Source: SIAJ01 sp035258765 (GTDB taxonomy: Bacteria > Planctomycetota > Planctomycetia > Gemmatales > Gemmataceae). From it: a DNA stretch of 18,236 nt. The stretch is from NCBI GenBank assembly GCA_035258765.1, contig DATFWZ010000595.1, positions 1-18,236 on the forward strand, in the 5' to 3' direction. The notes under the pieces are model-generated. The model saw only the letters and a list, made by a program, of their open reading frames with translations, was not told where the DNA came from and searched no databases. Of the stretch, positions 1 through 6,917 are shown piece by piece (position 1 is the first letter of the stretch; every line of letters starts with the position of its first letter). The translations under genes were made by a program, and so were the position numbers.

Positions 1-159
1 CGGTCCCTGGCCCTCAACAACACCCAATCGCCCGACCTCTTCACTCCGCATCGCTCGGCCACAACCCACCGCTACAACAATCCGACCGCGCCCCGCTCTC
101 GACTCACTTGTGGGTAATAGTCAGCCCGAAGCGGGGAGGGGAGAACCAAACCATGCCCC

Positions 160-1437
160 TCATACCTCCCAACCCTTCCGGTACTCCTTCTTGATCAGCG
201 CATCCGCTTCAGGAATGCCCTTCGCCTTTAGCACTTTCGCGTCCCACTCCAGGGGCTTGCCTAATCGGTACGACACCACGCCGAGCAGCACTGCTTCCGT
301 CAGCGCCCCAGAGTAGTCGAAGTTGCACGTCGTCGGGCCGCCGGTCTTGATCGCCTCGATCCACTCCCTGTGGTGCCCGATCGACTTCGGGATCGACTTG
401 TCCCCATCGATGCCAGTGAAGTCGTCCGCCGGGACCAGCTTCCTTTCGCCGTACCCGGCTAGGAGCATTCCCTTCTCGCCGACGAAGAGCGTGCCGTCCC
501 CCCACTTGGGCAGCTTGCCGTCGGCGAAGTACTTCGGCCGCTTGTCGCCGTCGTACCAGGTGAGGGTCACCGGCGGCCTGTCGCCGCGGGCCGGGAACTC
601 GTAGGTGCAGATGATCCAGTCGGCGCCCGTCTCCAGAGTGACGGGCGACCCCTCCGCGGATACCCGGGTCGGGTACCGCAAGTCGAGGGCCCAGAACGGC
701 AGGTCCATGTGGTGGCAGGCCATGTCGGCCATCTTGCCGCCGCCGAACGCCCAGTAGCGCCGCCAGTTGAACGGGACGTACTCCGGGGCGTACGGCCGCT
801 CCATTGCGGGGCCAAGCCACTGGTCCCAGTCGAGCCCCTCCGGGACCGGCTTCGGGGCCGGCCGCTTGCCGTTGCCGTTGTACGCCCCGCCGCCCACCCA
901 CACGTGCACTTCCTTGACCGGGCCGATGACGCCCTTCTTGATCATCTCGACCACCCGCCGGTAGTTGTCCCCGGCGTGGATCTGCGTGCCCATCTGCGTG
1001 ACGAGCTTCTTCCTGGCGGCCAATTCGGCCATCGTCCGCGCCTCCCAGACGGTGTGGGCGAGCGGCTTCTCGCAGTAGACGTGCAGACCGGCGTCGAGGG
1101 CCCGGTGGGTGACCGGGAAGTGGTTGTGGTCCGGGGTGGCGCACAGGACCGCGTCGAGGCCCTTGGCATCAATCAACTTGCGGAAGTCCGTGAAGAAGGC
1201 GGCCTTGGGGAACTGCTTGCGTGCGTTCGCGGTCATTCGCTCGTCCACGTCGCAGATGGCGACGACGTCCGCGTCCGTCTTTTTGGCCAGCTCGCCCCAG
1301 TTGTACGCGCCTTGATTTCCGACGCCCACTACACCGACGCGGACGCGCTCGCTCGGTGCGGCCCGCAGGAGCGGGGCGCTCACGGCCGCGGTCGCGGCGG
1401 ACAGGACGAAGTGACGACGCGTGAGGGTCCGTGTCAT
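160..1437 (-). CDS. Tat-exported Gfo/Idh/MocA-family oxidoreductase
   Basis: Probable NAD(P)-dependent sugar or cyclitol oxidoreductase, 425 residues, exported through the Tat pathway. The N terminus carries a twin-arginine signal (T-R7-R8-H-F-V-L) followed by an Ala-rich hydrophobic stretch to about residue 27. The Rossmann motif GVGNQG is at 38-43, an ATPDHNH stretch follows at 100-106, and the EKP motif typical of the family is at 123-125. The C-terminal substrate domain has MADMACHHMD near 236-245, where His242/243 are the likely catalytic positions. A GTG nine bases further upstream (1446) is in frame, but the ATG at 1437 has GGAG eight bases before it and was preferred. Planctomycetes carry many such exported paralogs, generally linked to polysaccharide breakdown; the substrate here cannot be read from sequence. 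It lies 182 bases downstream of the propeller-like gene on the same strand and may be co-transcribed with it. Confidence 0.93.
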   Translation of the reverse strand: MTRTLTRRHFVLSAATAAVSAPLLRAAPSERVRVGVVGVGNQGAYNWGELAKKTDADVVAICDVDERMTANARKQFPKAAFFTDFRKLIDAKGLDAVLCATPDHNHFPVTHRALDAGLHVYCEKPLAHTVWEARTMAELAARKKLVTQMGTQIHAGDNYRRVVEMIKKGVIGPVKEVHVWVGGGAYNGNGKRPAPKPVPEGLDWDQWLGPAMERPYAPEYVPFNWRRYWAFGGGKMADMACHHMDLPFWALDLRYPTRVSAEGSPVTLETGADWIICTYEFPARGDRPPVTLTWYDGDKRPKYFADGKLPKWGDGTLFVGEKGMLLAGYGERKLVPADDFTGIDGDKSIPKSIGHHREWIEAIKTGGPTTCNFDYSGALTEAVLLGVVSYRLGKPLEWDAKVLKAKGIPEADALIKKEYRKGWEV

Positions 1438-1619
1438 GGGAGGCACTCCGGGAAGGTAGGCGGGAGCGAAGTATCATCGCCCAATCGGCGGTCCCGTGGA
1501 AGGGGGATTGTCCGGGGTATCCGGGTGGGCCGAGCGCGGGACGGGTAACGCCGCGGGCCGGAACGTAGGTTAACGTCCCAGACCACGCGGCCGGGCGCAG
1601 GGCCGCCGGCGTGCCCGCG

Positions 1620-3497
1620 TCACTCCAGGGCCGAACTGAACTGGATGTTGTTCATCGGCAACGGCTGGTACCCGGTCGGAGTGCGCCACGCCCCCCGGGG
1701 AATCGGGGACGTGTCCAGCTCCTTGAGGAACTTGTCCCACGTCTCCTCGGCCATCGCCTTCCGCGGGTCGCGGGCGCCGAAGTTGTACAGGTCGGTGCGG
1801 CCCCCGCTGGGGCCCCCCGGGACGAACTTGCTCTCTTCGGACTTGGTGAAGTACCGGCTGGCCCGCTCCGGGAAGGTGACGTTGTAAACGGTGGTGCCTG
1901 CCACCTTCCCGTCCGGGGCGACAAGTTCGAAGGTCCCCTTGACTCCGGGTATTTTGATCTCCGACCCGCGGATCGTCAGCACCTTCCCGGGTTCGAACTC
2001 GGCCGCCTTGAGCCGCAACACCCAGTCGCCGCCGGCCGGGTAGCCCGCCTCCTTCAGGATGTCAGTCAGGGTAGACGTCGCCCGCTCCGATAGCTTGGGG
2101 TCGCCGCAATCGACCTCGACCCGGACGCCGACCCCGGGGTGGAACGCCACATTCCCGGCCGGGAGGCTCACCTCGACCGGGGCGACCACGGCCTTGCCCC
2201 TCACGGTCAGGTCGGCGCGGGCCCACGCTCGACCGTCCGGGCCGTCGGCCAGGATCGGGCGGGGCACGTCGGTCGTCAACCGGCACAGGAGGACGTTCTT
2301 GTCCATGTCGAACAGCCCGTACTCGGCGGACGCGAGGTACAGGCGCGTCGAGTCATGCCACCGCAGGGCGACGTCGTCGCTCAGGTGCGTGGACGGGACG
2401 ACCCCCGTCCGGCGCCCGGACTTCAGGTCCCAGGCGTGGACCTCGGTCCAGCCGGTGATATTCGCGGTCGTCCGCACCGCGGCCAGCCGCTTCGCGTCCG
2501 GGCTGACGGCCAGGGCCTTCCAGCTCCCCTCGCCCCCGATCCGCCCCTTGCACGCGCCGGTCTTCGCGTCCACCAGGTCCAGGTAATTCCCCCCGACCGA
2601 CACCGCGACCCAGTTCCGGGCCGGCGGGGCCGTGACCGGGAGCTGGTACTGGCCGCCGGCGGTGAACCCGGCCCGACCGGCCGCCGCGTCCCACCCGATG
2701 AGCTGGCCGCCGGTTAGCACCAACAGGGTCGAGTCGTCGGACCACAGGAGCCAGTCGATCGCGGCGGTGCCGACCTTGGCGCTCCGCTTCGACCCGTCCG
2801 GGGCGTGGAATTCGACGGTGCCGGGTTCGACCCCGCGGGTCGCCAGCGTGCCGGCGCCGTTCACGGTCGCGGGCGGCAGCGTGAGCGGAATGAGCTGCGA
2901 CCGGGTGAGGAGCCGGGGGTCGAGCCGGCGGACGTTCGCGAGCGGCTGGCCGGTCGCCGGGTCGAGGTCGCCGGCGATCAGCGTGTCTTTCCCCGTGTGG
3001 AACGCGTCTGACTTGTCGACTTCGACTCGCACGGCCAGGTAAGTGCGCCGCGGCCCCGCCGGGAACGAGACCACCTTGACCCCGGGCAGTGTGATGGCCG
3101 CCGGCCAGGGTTGGACCGCGGCGGTCCCGTCGGGGACGGCCCAGGCCACCGGTTCGAACTGGTTGACGGGAGTCTTCGACCGCTCCGGCTGAGGGTTCCC
3201 GCCGGCCCCACTCCCGCCTCCGAACCAGCCGGCCGCCCAGATGACGCCCACCGTTACCCCGGCCAGGAGGATCGCCCCGCCGGCGATGGCGGGGATCAGG
3301 AGCCGGTTGACCGGCTTGGCCTTGGACCGCTTCTTCATTCGCGGGCGGTCCGACCCAAGGCGCTCCCGGCGTGGCGGCCGATCATCGTCGTCGTCGCGTC
3401 GGGCACGGCTCGTCAGCCGGGCCCCGCACTCCGGGCATTCGCGGGCGCCGGCGGGCACCAGCTCGTCACACTTGGGGCACGGTTGTCGGCTGGCCAT
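1620..3497 (-). CDS. Zinc-ribbon, single-pass membrane protein with WD40-like propeller
   Basis: Uncharacterised 625-residue protein. Domains in order: an N-terminal zinc ribbon with CPKC at 7-10 and CPEC at 21-24; a very acidic then basic linker containing five consecutive Asp; one strong transmembrane helix at about residues 67-92; a Gly/Pro-rich spacer; then a long beta-rich region with repeated segments such as LAVSPDAKRLAAVR and a GWDAAAGR-like stretch, suggesting a degenerate WD40 or PQQ-like propeller. The last 150 residues look like a separate beta domain. The reading frame is open 64 codons further upstream, but the ATG at 3497 has a GGAGG ribosome site eight bases before it and begins exactly at the zinc ribbon. 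Predicted topology is ribbon in the cytoplasm and propeller outside it. Function is unknown; membrane-anchored propellers of this kind are common in Gemmataceae. It is divergent from guaB across 178 bases. Confidence 0.85.
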   Translation of the reverse strand: MASRQPCPKCDELVPAGARECPECGARLTSRARRDDDDDRPPRRERLGSDRPRMKKRSKAKPVNRLLIPAIAGGAILLAGVTVGVIWAAGWFGGGSGAGGNPQPERSKTPVNQFEPVAWAVPDGTAAVQPWPAAITLPGVKVVSFPAGPRRTYLAVRVEVDKSDAFHTGKDTLIAGDLDPATGQPLANVRRLDPRLLTRSQLIPLTLPPATVNGAGTLATRGVEPGTVEFHAPDGSKRSAKVGTAAIDWLLWSDDSTLLVLTGGQLIGWDAAAGRAGFTAGGQYQLPVTAPPARNWVAVSVGGNYLDLVDAKTGACKGRIGGEGSWKALAVSPDAKRLAAVRTTANITGWTEVHAWDLKSGRRTGVVPSTHLSDDVALRWHDSTRLYLASAEYGLFDMDKNVLLCRLTTDVPRPILADGPDGRAWARADLTVRGKAVVAPVEVSLPAGNVAFHPGVGVRVEVDCGDPKLSERATSTLTDILKEAGYPAGGDWVLRLKAAEFEPGKVLTIRGSEIKIPGVKGTFELVAPDGKVAGTTVYNVTFPERASRYFTKSEESKFVPGGPSGGRTDLYNFGARDPRKAMAEETWDKFLKELDTSPIPRGAWRTPTGYQPLPMNNIQFSSALE

Positions 3498-3610
3498 GAG
3501 GCATCCTCCCGGTGCAGGGCGCAGGCTGACAGACGTGGGACCAGCAGGCGAACGCGAATTGGCGATTGTGACCGATGGGCCGGGCCGTCGCAACCCCCAG
3601 GGGCGAACTC

Positions 3611-3637
3611 TTGGCCCGCGACGCCACACTCTATAAT
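3611..3637 (+). promoter_or_regulatory. Candidate sigma-70 promoter of guaB
   Basis: A perfect -10 hexamer TATAAT lies at 3632-3637 in otherwise GC-rich DNA. Upstream is TTGGCC at 3611-3616, with a short 15-base spacer, or TCTTGG two bases earlier with a 17-base spacer; either is only a partial -35 match. Transcription would start near 3644, leaving a leader of roughly 30 bases before the guaB ATG. That is too short for a riboswitch. The leader contains GGGGAG at 3661-3666, nine bases before the start codon. Confidence 0.5.
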
Positions 3638-3675
3638 CAGACAAACCTCTCACCACGTCCGGGGAGCCGTCGGCC

Positions 3676-5172
3676 ATGCAAGACCGCATCGCTTACCAGG
3701 GGATCACCTTCGACGACGTCCTCCTGGAGCCCGGGTATTCCGAAGTCGTCCCCAAGGACGTGGACGTGCGAACCGCCCTCACCCGCCACATCCGCCTCAA
3801 CATCCCCGTCCTCTCGTCTCCCATGGACACGGTCACGGAGAGCGAGCTGGCCATTGCCCTGGCCCAGGAGGGCGGATTCGGCATCATCCACAAGAACCTG
3901 AGTGTCGCCGCCCAGACCCGCGAGGTGGACAAGGTCAAGCGGTCCGAAAATGGGGTCATCAGCGACCCGGTGACGCTGCCGCCGGACGAAACTGTGCAGA
4001 CGGCCAAGCGGCTCATGGAACAGCATCACATCAGCGGCGTCCCGATCACCGTCAACGGCCATTTGAAGGGGATTCTCACCCGCCGCGACCTGCGATTTTT
4101 GACCGACAGCACCCAGAAGATCGCCGAGGTGATGACCAAGGACAACCTGGTCACGGCCAAGGAGAACACCACGCTGGAGGAGGCCGAGCGGATTCTCACG
4201 GAAAATAAGGTGGAGAAACTCCTCCTGGTGGACGATCAATACCGTTTGAAGGGATTAATCACCATCAAGGACATTGACAAGATGGTGAACTACCCCAACG
4301 CGTGTAAAGACGCGCGGGGGCGGTTGCGGGTCGGGGCCGCGGTCGGTGTGCTCGACTTCGAGCGGGCCGAGTCGCTGATTCATGCCGGGGTGGACGTCCT
4401 GGTCGTCGATTCGGCACACGGCCACTCGAAGAACGTGGTCACGACCGTCCGGGAGCTGAAGAAGCGGTACTCGATTGACATCATCGCCGGGAACATCGCG
4501 ACGGCCGAGGGCGCGAAGGCCCTGGCGGACGCCGGGGCGGACGCGGTCAAGGCGGGCATCGGCCCGGGGTCAATTTGCACGACCCGGGTGGTCTCGGGAG
4601 TTGGGGTCCCGCAGCTGTCGGCCATCGCGTCGGCCGTCAAGGCGCTGCGGGGGACGAACGTTCCGATTGTCGCGGACGGCGGGATCCGGTACTCCGGGGA
4701 CATCACCAAGGCGCTCGCGGCGGGCGCCCACTCGGTCATGATCGGCGGGCTCTTCGCCGGCCTGGCTGAGAGCCCGGGGCAGACGATCCTGTACAAGGGG
4801 CGGACGTTTAAGGCGTACCGGGGGATGGGGTCGCTGGGGGCGATGATGGCCGGGTCCGGCGACCGGTACAACCAGCCCCAGGCCCGGGACTCGGCCGCCA
4901 CGGGCAACGGCAAGCTGGTACCGGAGGGGGTTGAGGGGCGGGTGCCGTACAAGGGCCCGCTGGCCCCATTCCTGTACCAGCTGGTCGGCGGGTTAAGAGC
5001 GGGTATGGGGTATTGCGGGACGCAGACGCTCGAGGAGCTGCGCACCCGGGCCCGGTTCATCCAGGTATCGGCCGCGTCGGTGCAGGAGAGCCATCCGCAT
5101 GACATTCTCATTACGCAAGAAGCGCCCAACTACAGTTCGCGTGAGGAGTACGCGAAGTCGGACGGGGTCTAG
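3676..5172 (+). CDS. guaB: IMP dehydrogenase
   Basis: Oxidises IMP to XMP with NAD+, the committed step of guanine nucleotide synthesis in the cytoplasm. At 498 residues it is close to the usual bacterial length. The N-terminal barrel segment has SSPMDTVTE at 48-56. Two CBS domains sit at about 96-145 and 151-205. The barrel resumes with VVDSAHGHS and IAGNIAT, then the active-site loop GPGSICTTR with catalytic Cys301. The phosphate-binding DGGIRYSGD, the MIGG loop, the YRGMGSLGAM segment and the mobile flap follow. No key residue is missing. The start is supported by GGGGAG nine bases upstream and by alignment to the conserved N terminus. The C terminus overlaps the next gene by 74 bases in another frame. 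Confidence 0.98.
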   Translation: MQDRIAYQGITFDDVLLEPGYSEVVPKDVDVRTALTRHIRLNIPVLSSPMDTVTESELAIALAQEGGFGIIHKNLSVAAQTREVDKVKRSENGVISDPVTLPPDETVQTAKRLMEQHHISGVPITVNGHLKGILTRRDLRFLTDSTQKIAEVMTKDNLVTAKENTTLEEAERILTENKVEKLLLVDDQYRLKGLITIKDIDKMVNYPNACKDARGRLRVGAAVGVLDFERAESLIHAGVDVLVVDSAHGHSKNVVTTVRELKKRYSIDIIAGNIATAEGAKALADAGADAVKAGIGPGSICTTRVVSGVGVPQLSAIASAVKALRGTNVPIVADGGIRYSGDITKALAAGAHSVMIGGLFAGLAESPGQTILYKGRTFKAYRGMGSLGAMMAGSGDRYNQPQARDSAATGNGKLVPEGVEGRVPYKGPLAPFLYQLVGGLRAGMGYCGTQTLEELRTRARFIQVSAASVQESHPHDILITQEAPNYSSREEYAKSDGV

Positions 5173-5872
5173 CCTGCTGGCGGCGGTCGCCGTCCTGGCG
5201 TGCGCCGGCCCGGCCGTGGCGCAGGCCCCTGGCGGGCAGACGCGGTCCTCATTCGTCCCACGCGTCAGCACTCCGCGAGCGGAGCTCGCCCCACCGCCCG
5301 CGCCCCCGGGCGTCATCCCCGCCCAGGCCAAGGACAAGCTCCCGGGCACGGCACCGGACCCCTACGCGGCATACATCCGCCTCGACCCGCCGGGCCGGGA
5401 GAAACTGTTCGGGTCGCGGGATACGGAGCGGGAGCTCGAGCTGCGAATGCGGCAAGAGCGGAAGGATGCCGGGCAGCTCGAGCAGGGCCCGGTGCAATTC
5501 CCGGAGGCGCCGGCGCTGCCCTGGGCCGAGACCAAGTATCAGCCGCGGGCGTTCGACCCGATGGTGGCCCTGGTCGAGCCGGACTACGTCGTGTACCGGC
5601 GGCTGTACTTCGAGGAGAAGAACGCGGAACGGTACGCGTGGGACATGGGCCCGATCCAGCCGCTGTGGTCCACGCTCGTCTTCTACAAGGACGTGGCCCT
5701 GTGGCCGCTGCACTTCGCCGCGTACCCGTGTCGGCGGTTCGAGACGAACGCCGGCCAGTGCCGGCCTGGGGACCCGGTGCCGTACCTGTGGTACCCACCG
5801 GAGATCACCGGCACCGGGCTGCTGGCCGAGGTCGCGGCGGTCGCGCTGATCTCTTACACGATTGTGCCTTGA
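5099..5872 (+). CDS. Secreted protein of unknown function overlapping guaB
   Basis: A 257-residue protein I do not recognise. It has a long, Arg/Lys-rich N region (residues 1-22), a hydrophobic core SSLLAAVAVLACAG, and a signal peptidase I site of the A-x-A type (AVA|QA or AQA|PG, residues 41-43), so export is expected. The mature part is Pro-rich at first, contains a charged stretch near residues 98-120 (RELELRMRQERKDA), then aromatic-rich segments (YVVYRRLYF, YLWYPPE), two cysteines near CRRFETNAGQC, and a hydrophobic C-terminal tail of about 20 residues. The ATG at 5099 lies inside guaB but has AGGAGAG about ten bases upstream. An internal GTG at 5141 would give a more normal signal peptide and would also overlap guaB. 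Coupling to guaB translation is an inference from the overlap. Confidence 0.8.
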   Translation: MTFSLRKKRPTTVRVRSTRSRTGSSLLAAVAVLACAGPAVAQAPGGQTRSSFVPRVSTPRAELAPPPAPPGVIPAQAKDKLPGTAPDPYAAYIRLDPPGREKLFGSRDTERELELRMRQERKDAGQLEQGPVQFPEAPALPWAETKYQPRAFDPMVALVEPDYVVYRRLYFEEKNAERYAWDMGPIQPLWSTLVFYKDVALWPLHFAAYPCRRFETNAGQCRPGDPVPYLWYPPEITGTGLLAEVAAVALISYTIVP

Positions 5873-5944
5873 CCCGCCACCGATGACTTGAACCCATCGA
5901 GGCGCCCAAGTTGCCGGGCTCCTCTTTGTCATTCGGGGCGCTGA

Positions 5945-6901
5945 ATGACTCCCCCGGCCAATCCGTTCGACCAGGCGTGCCGGTACCTGGCCAAGCTGGA
6001 CCCCGAGGGTTTCCTGGGCTGGGCGCTTGGCCTGCCGACTGGCCGGTTCCGCTTCGTCCGCTGGATGGACACGCGTCAGATCCCGTTTCCCGGCGAGCCG
6101 GATCGCGTGTGTGACACGGTCGCGTTCCTCGAGGACGTCTCGGCGGGCGGCGCTCCGTGGGCGGTTCCGATCGAATTCTCGGCCGAACCAGACTACCGGA
6201 TGTTCGGCCGATTGCTGATCTACGCCGGGTCGTTGTGGCTCGAGGTCCGCCCGGCATCCAACAAGGGGGATCGTTTTCAACTCGGGGTCGCGGTCGTGAA
6301 CCTGACCGGCACAGGCCGATCCTCGCGGGACATGCGGTGGCCGGAGGCCGGGTTGGTTACCGAGTTGCGCGTGGCCGAGCGGAATCTGGCGGGCGAATCG
6401 GCGACCGCAGTCCTGTCGGGCGTGACGATCGGAACGATATCGCGGGTGATCCTGCCGTTCGTACCGCTGATGCAAGGCGGAGCTGAGGCGGGTATTATTC
6501 AGGGATGGCTGGGGTTGGCGTCCGCCGAACCAGACGCCGTGCGCCGAGGCGATTACGGCGGCTTGGCCCTGATCTTCGCGGAGGCGGCAGACCGGAATGA
6601 CGTGTGGAAGGATGCACTCAAGGGGTGGAACGTGATTCAGTCAAAGCAGGTACTCGAGTGGCAAGCGGAAGCCCGGGCCGAAGGCCGGGCCGAGGGGCGA
6701 GCCGAGGGCGTCGCGCGCGGGCTGGCGGAAGGTAAGTCCACGGCCGTGGTCGAGGCCCTGGAGGCGCGGTTCGGAAATCTACCACCTGATTTGGCGAGCG
6801 CGATCCGCGGGACCACGGACTTGGCCCAGCTCAGCGGCTGGCTGGTCCTCGCCGTCAGGTGCGGGTCGTTGGACGAGTTCCGCCGCGACGCGGGCGTCTG
6901 A
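5945..6901 (+). CDS. Rpn-like PD-(D/E)XK protein with DUF4351 C terminus
   Basis: A 318-residue protein resembling the Rpn/DUF4351 group of putative nucleases, which is heavily amplified in Gemmataceae. The core is around residues 55-100: Asp57 in CDTVAFLED, then IEFS at 76-79 and Arg89 in FGRLLIYAG, matching the family pattern D...(V/I)EFQ...D..M..R...Y. The position normally held by Gln or Lys is Ser79. A helical middle follows, then a charged linker with three RAEG units (244-255), then the DUF4351-like tail ALEARFGNLPPDL to the end. Rpn proteins in E. coli are DNA endonucleases linked to recombination; activity here is uncertain because of the Ser79 change. The ribosome site is weak (GGGG at 5935-5938). 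It converges on sbcC with only 16 bases between the stop codons. Confidence 0.82.
   Translation: MTPPANPFDQACRYLAKLDPEGFLGWALGLPTGRFRFVRWMDTRQIPFPGEPDRVCDTVAFLEDVSAGGAPWAVPIEFSAEPDYRMFGRLLIYAGSLWLEVRPASNKGDRFQLGVAVVNLTGTGRSSRDMRWPEAGLVTELRVAERNLAGESATAVLSGVTIGTISRVILPFVPLMQGGAEAGIIQGWLGLASAEPDAVRRGDYGGLALIFAEAADRNDVWKDALKGWNVIQSKQVLEWQAEARAEGRAEGRAEGVARGLAEGKSTAVVEALEARFGNLPPDLASAIRGTTDLAQLSGWLVLAVRCGSLDEFRRDAGV
6674..6709 (+). repeat. Three tandem 12-base RAEG-coding units
   Basis: Three consecutive 12-base units each encode Arg-Ala-Glu-Gly within the linker of the Rpn-like protein. Units differ only at silent third or wobble positions. In-frame repeats like this change linker length without breaking the gene, and similar AEGRAEG linkers are common in this protein group. 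Confidence 0.8.
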
Positions 6902-6917
6902 TCGGCGACCGGCGCGA

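Noticed and set aside
1..117. Open plus-strand frame running from the window edge to a TAA, possible C-terminal end of a gene
   Set aside because: It is only 38 codons, has no recognisable motif, and the other frames are equally open in this stretch, so there is no positive support.
709..1548. Plus-strand open frame of 279 codons opposite the oxidoreductase
   Set aside because: Antisense shadow of a GC-rich gene; no recognisable domain and the minus-strand protein is clearly real.
1560..1579. Short hairpin between the propeller-like gene and the oxidoreductase
   Set aside because: Only 7 bp with a wobble pair and no T-tract; not distinguishable from chance in GC-rich DNA.
3565..3593. TTGCGA and CACAAT with a 17-base spacer on the minus strand, upstream of the propeller-like gene
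   Set aside because: Both boxes are poor matches, and such pairs are expected by chance in this length of DNA.
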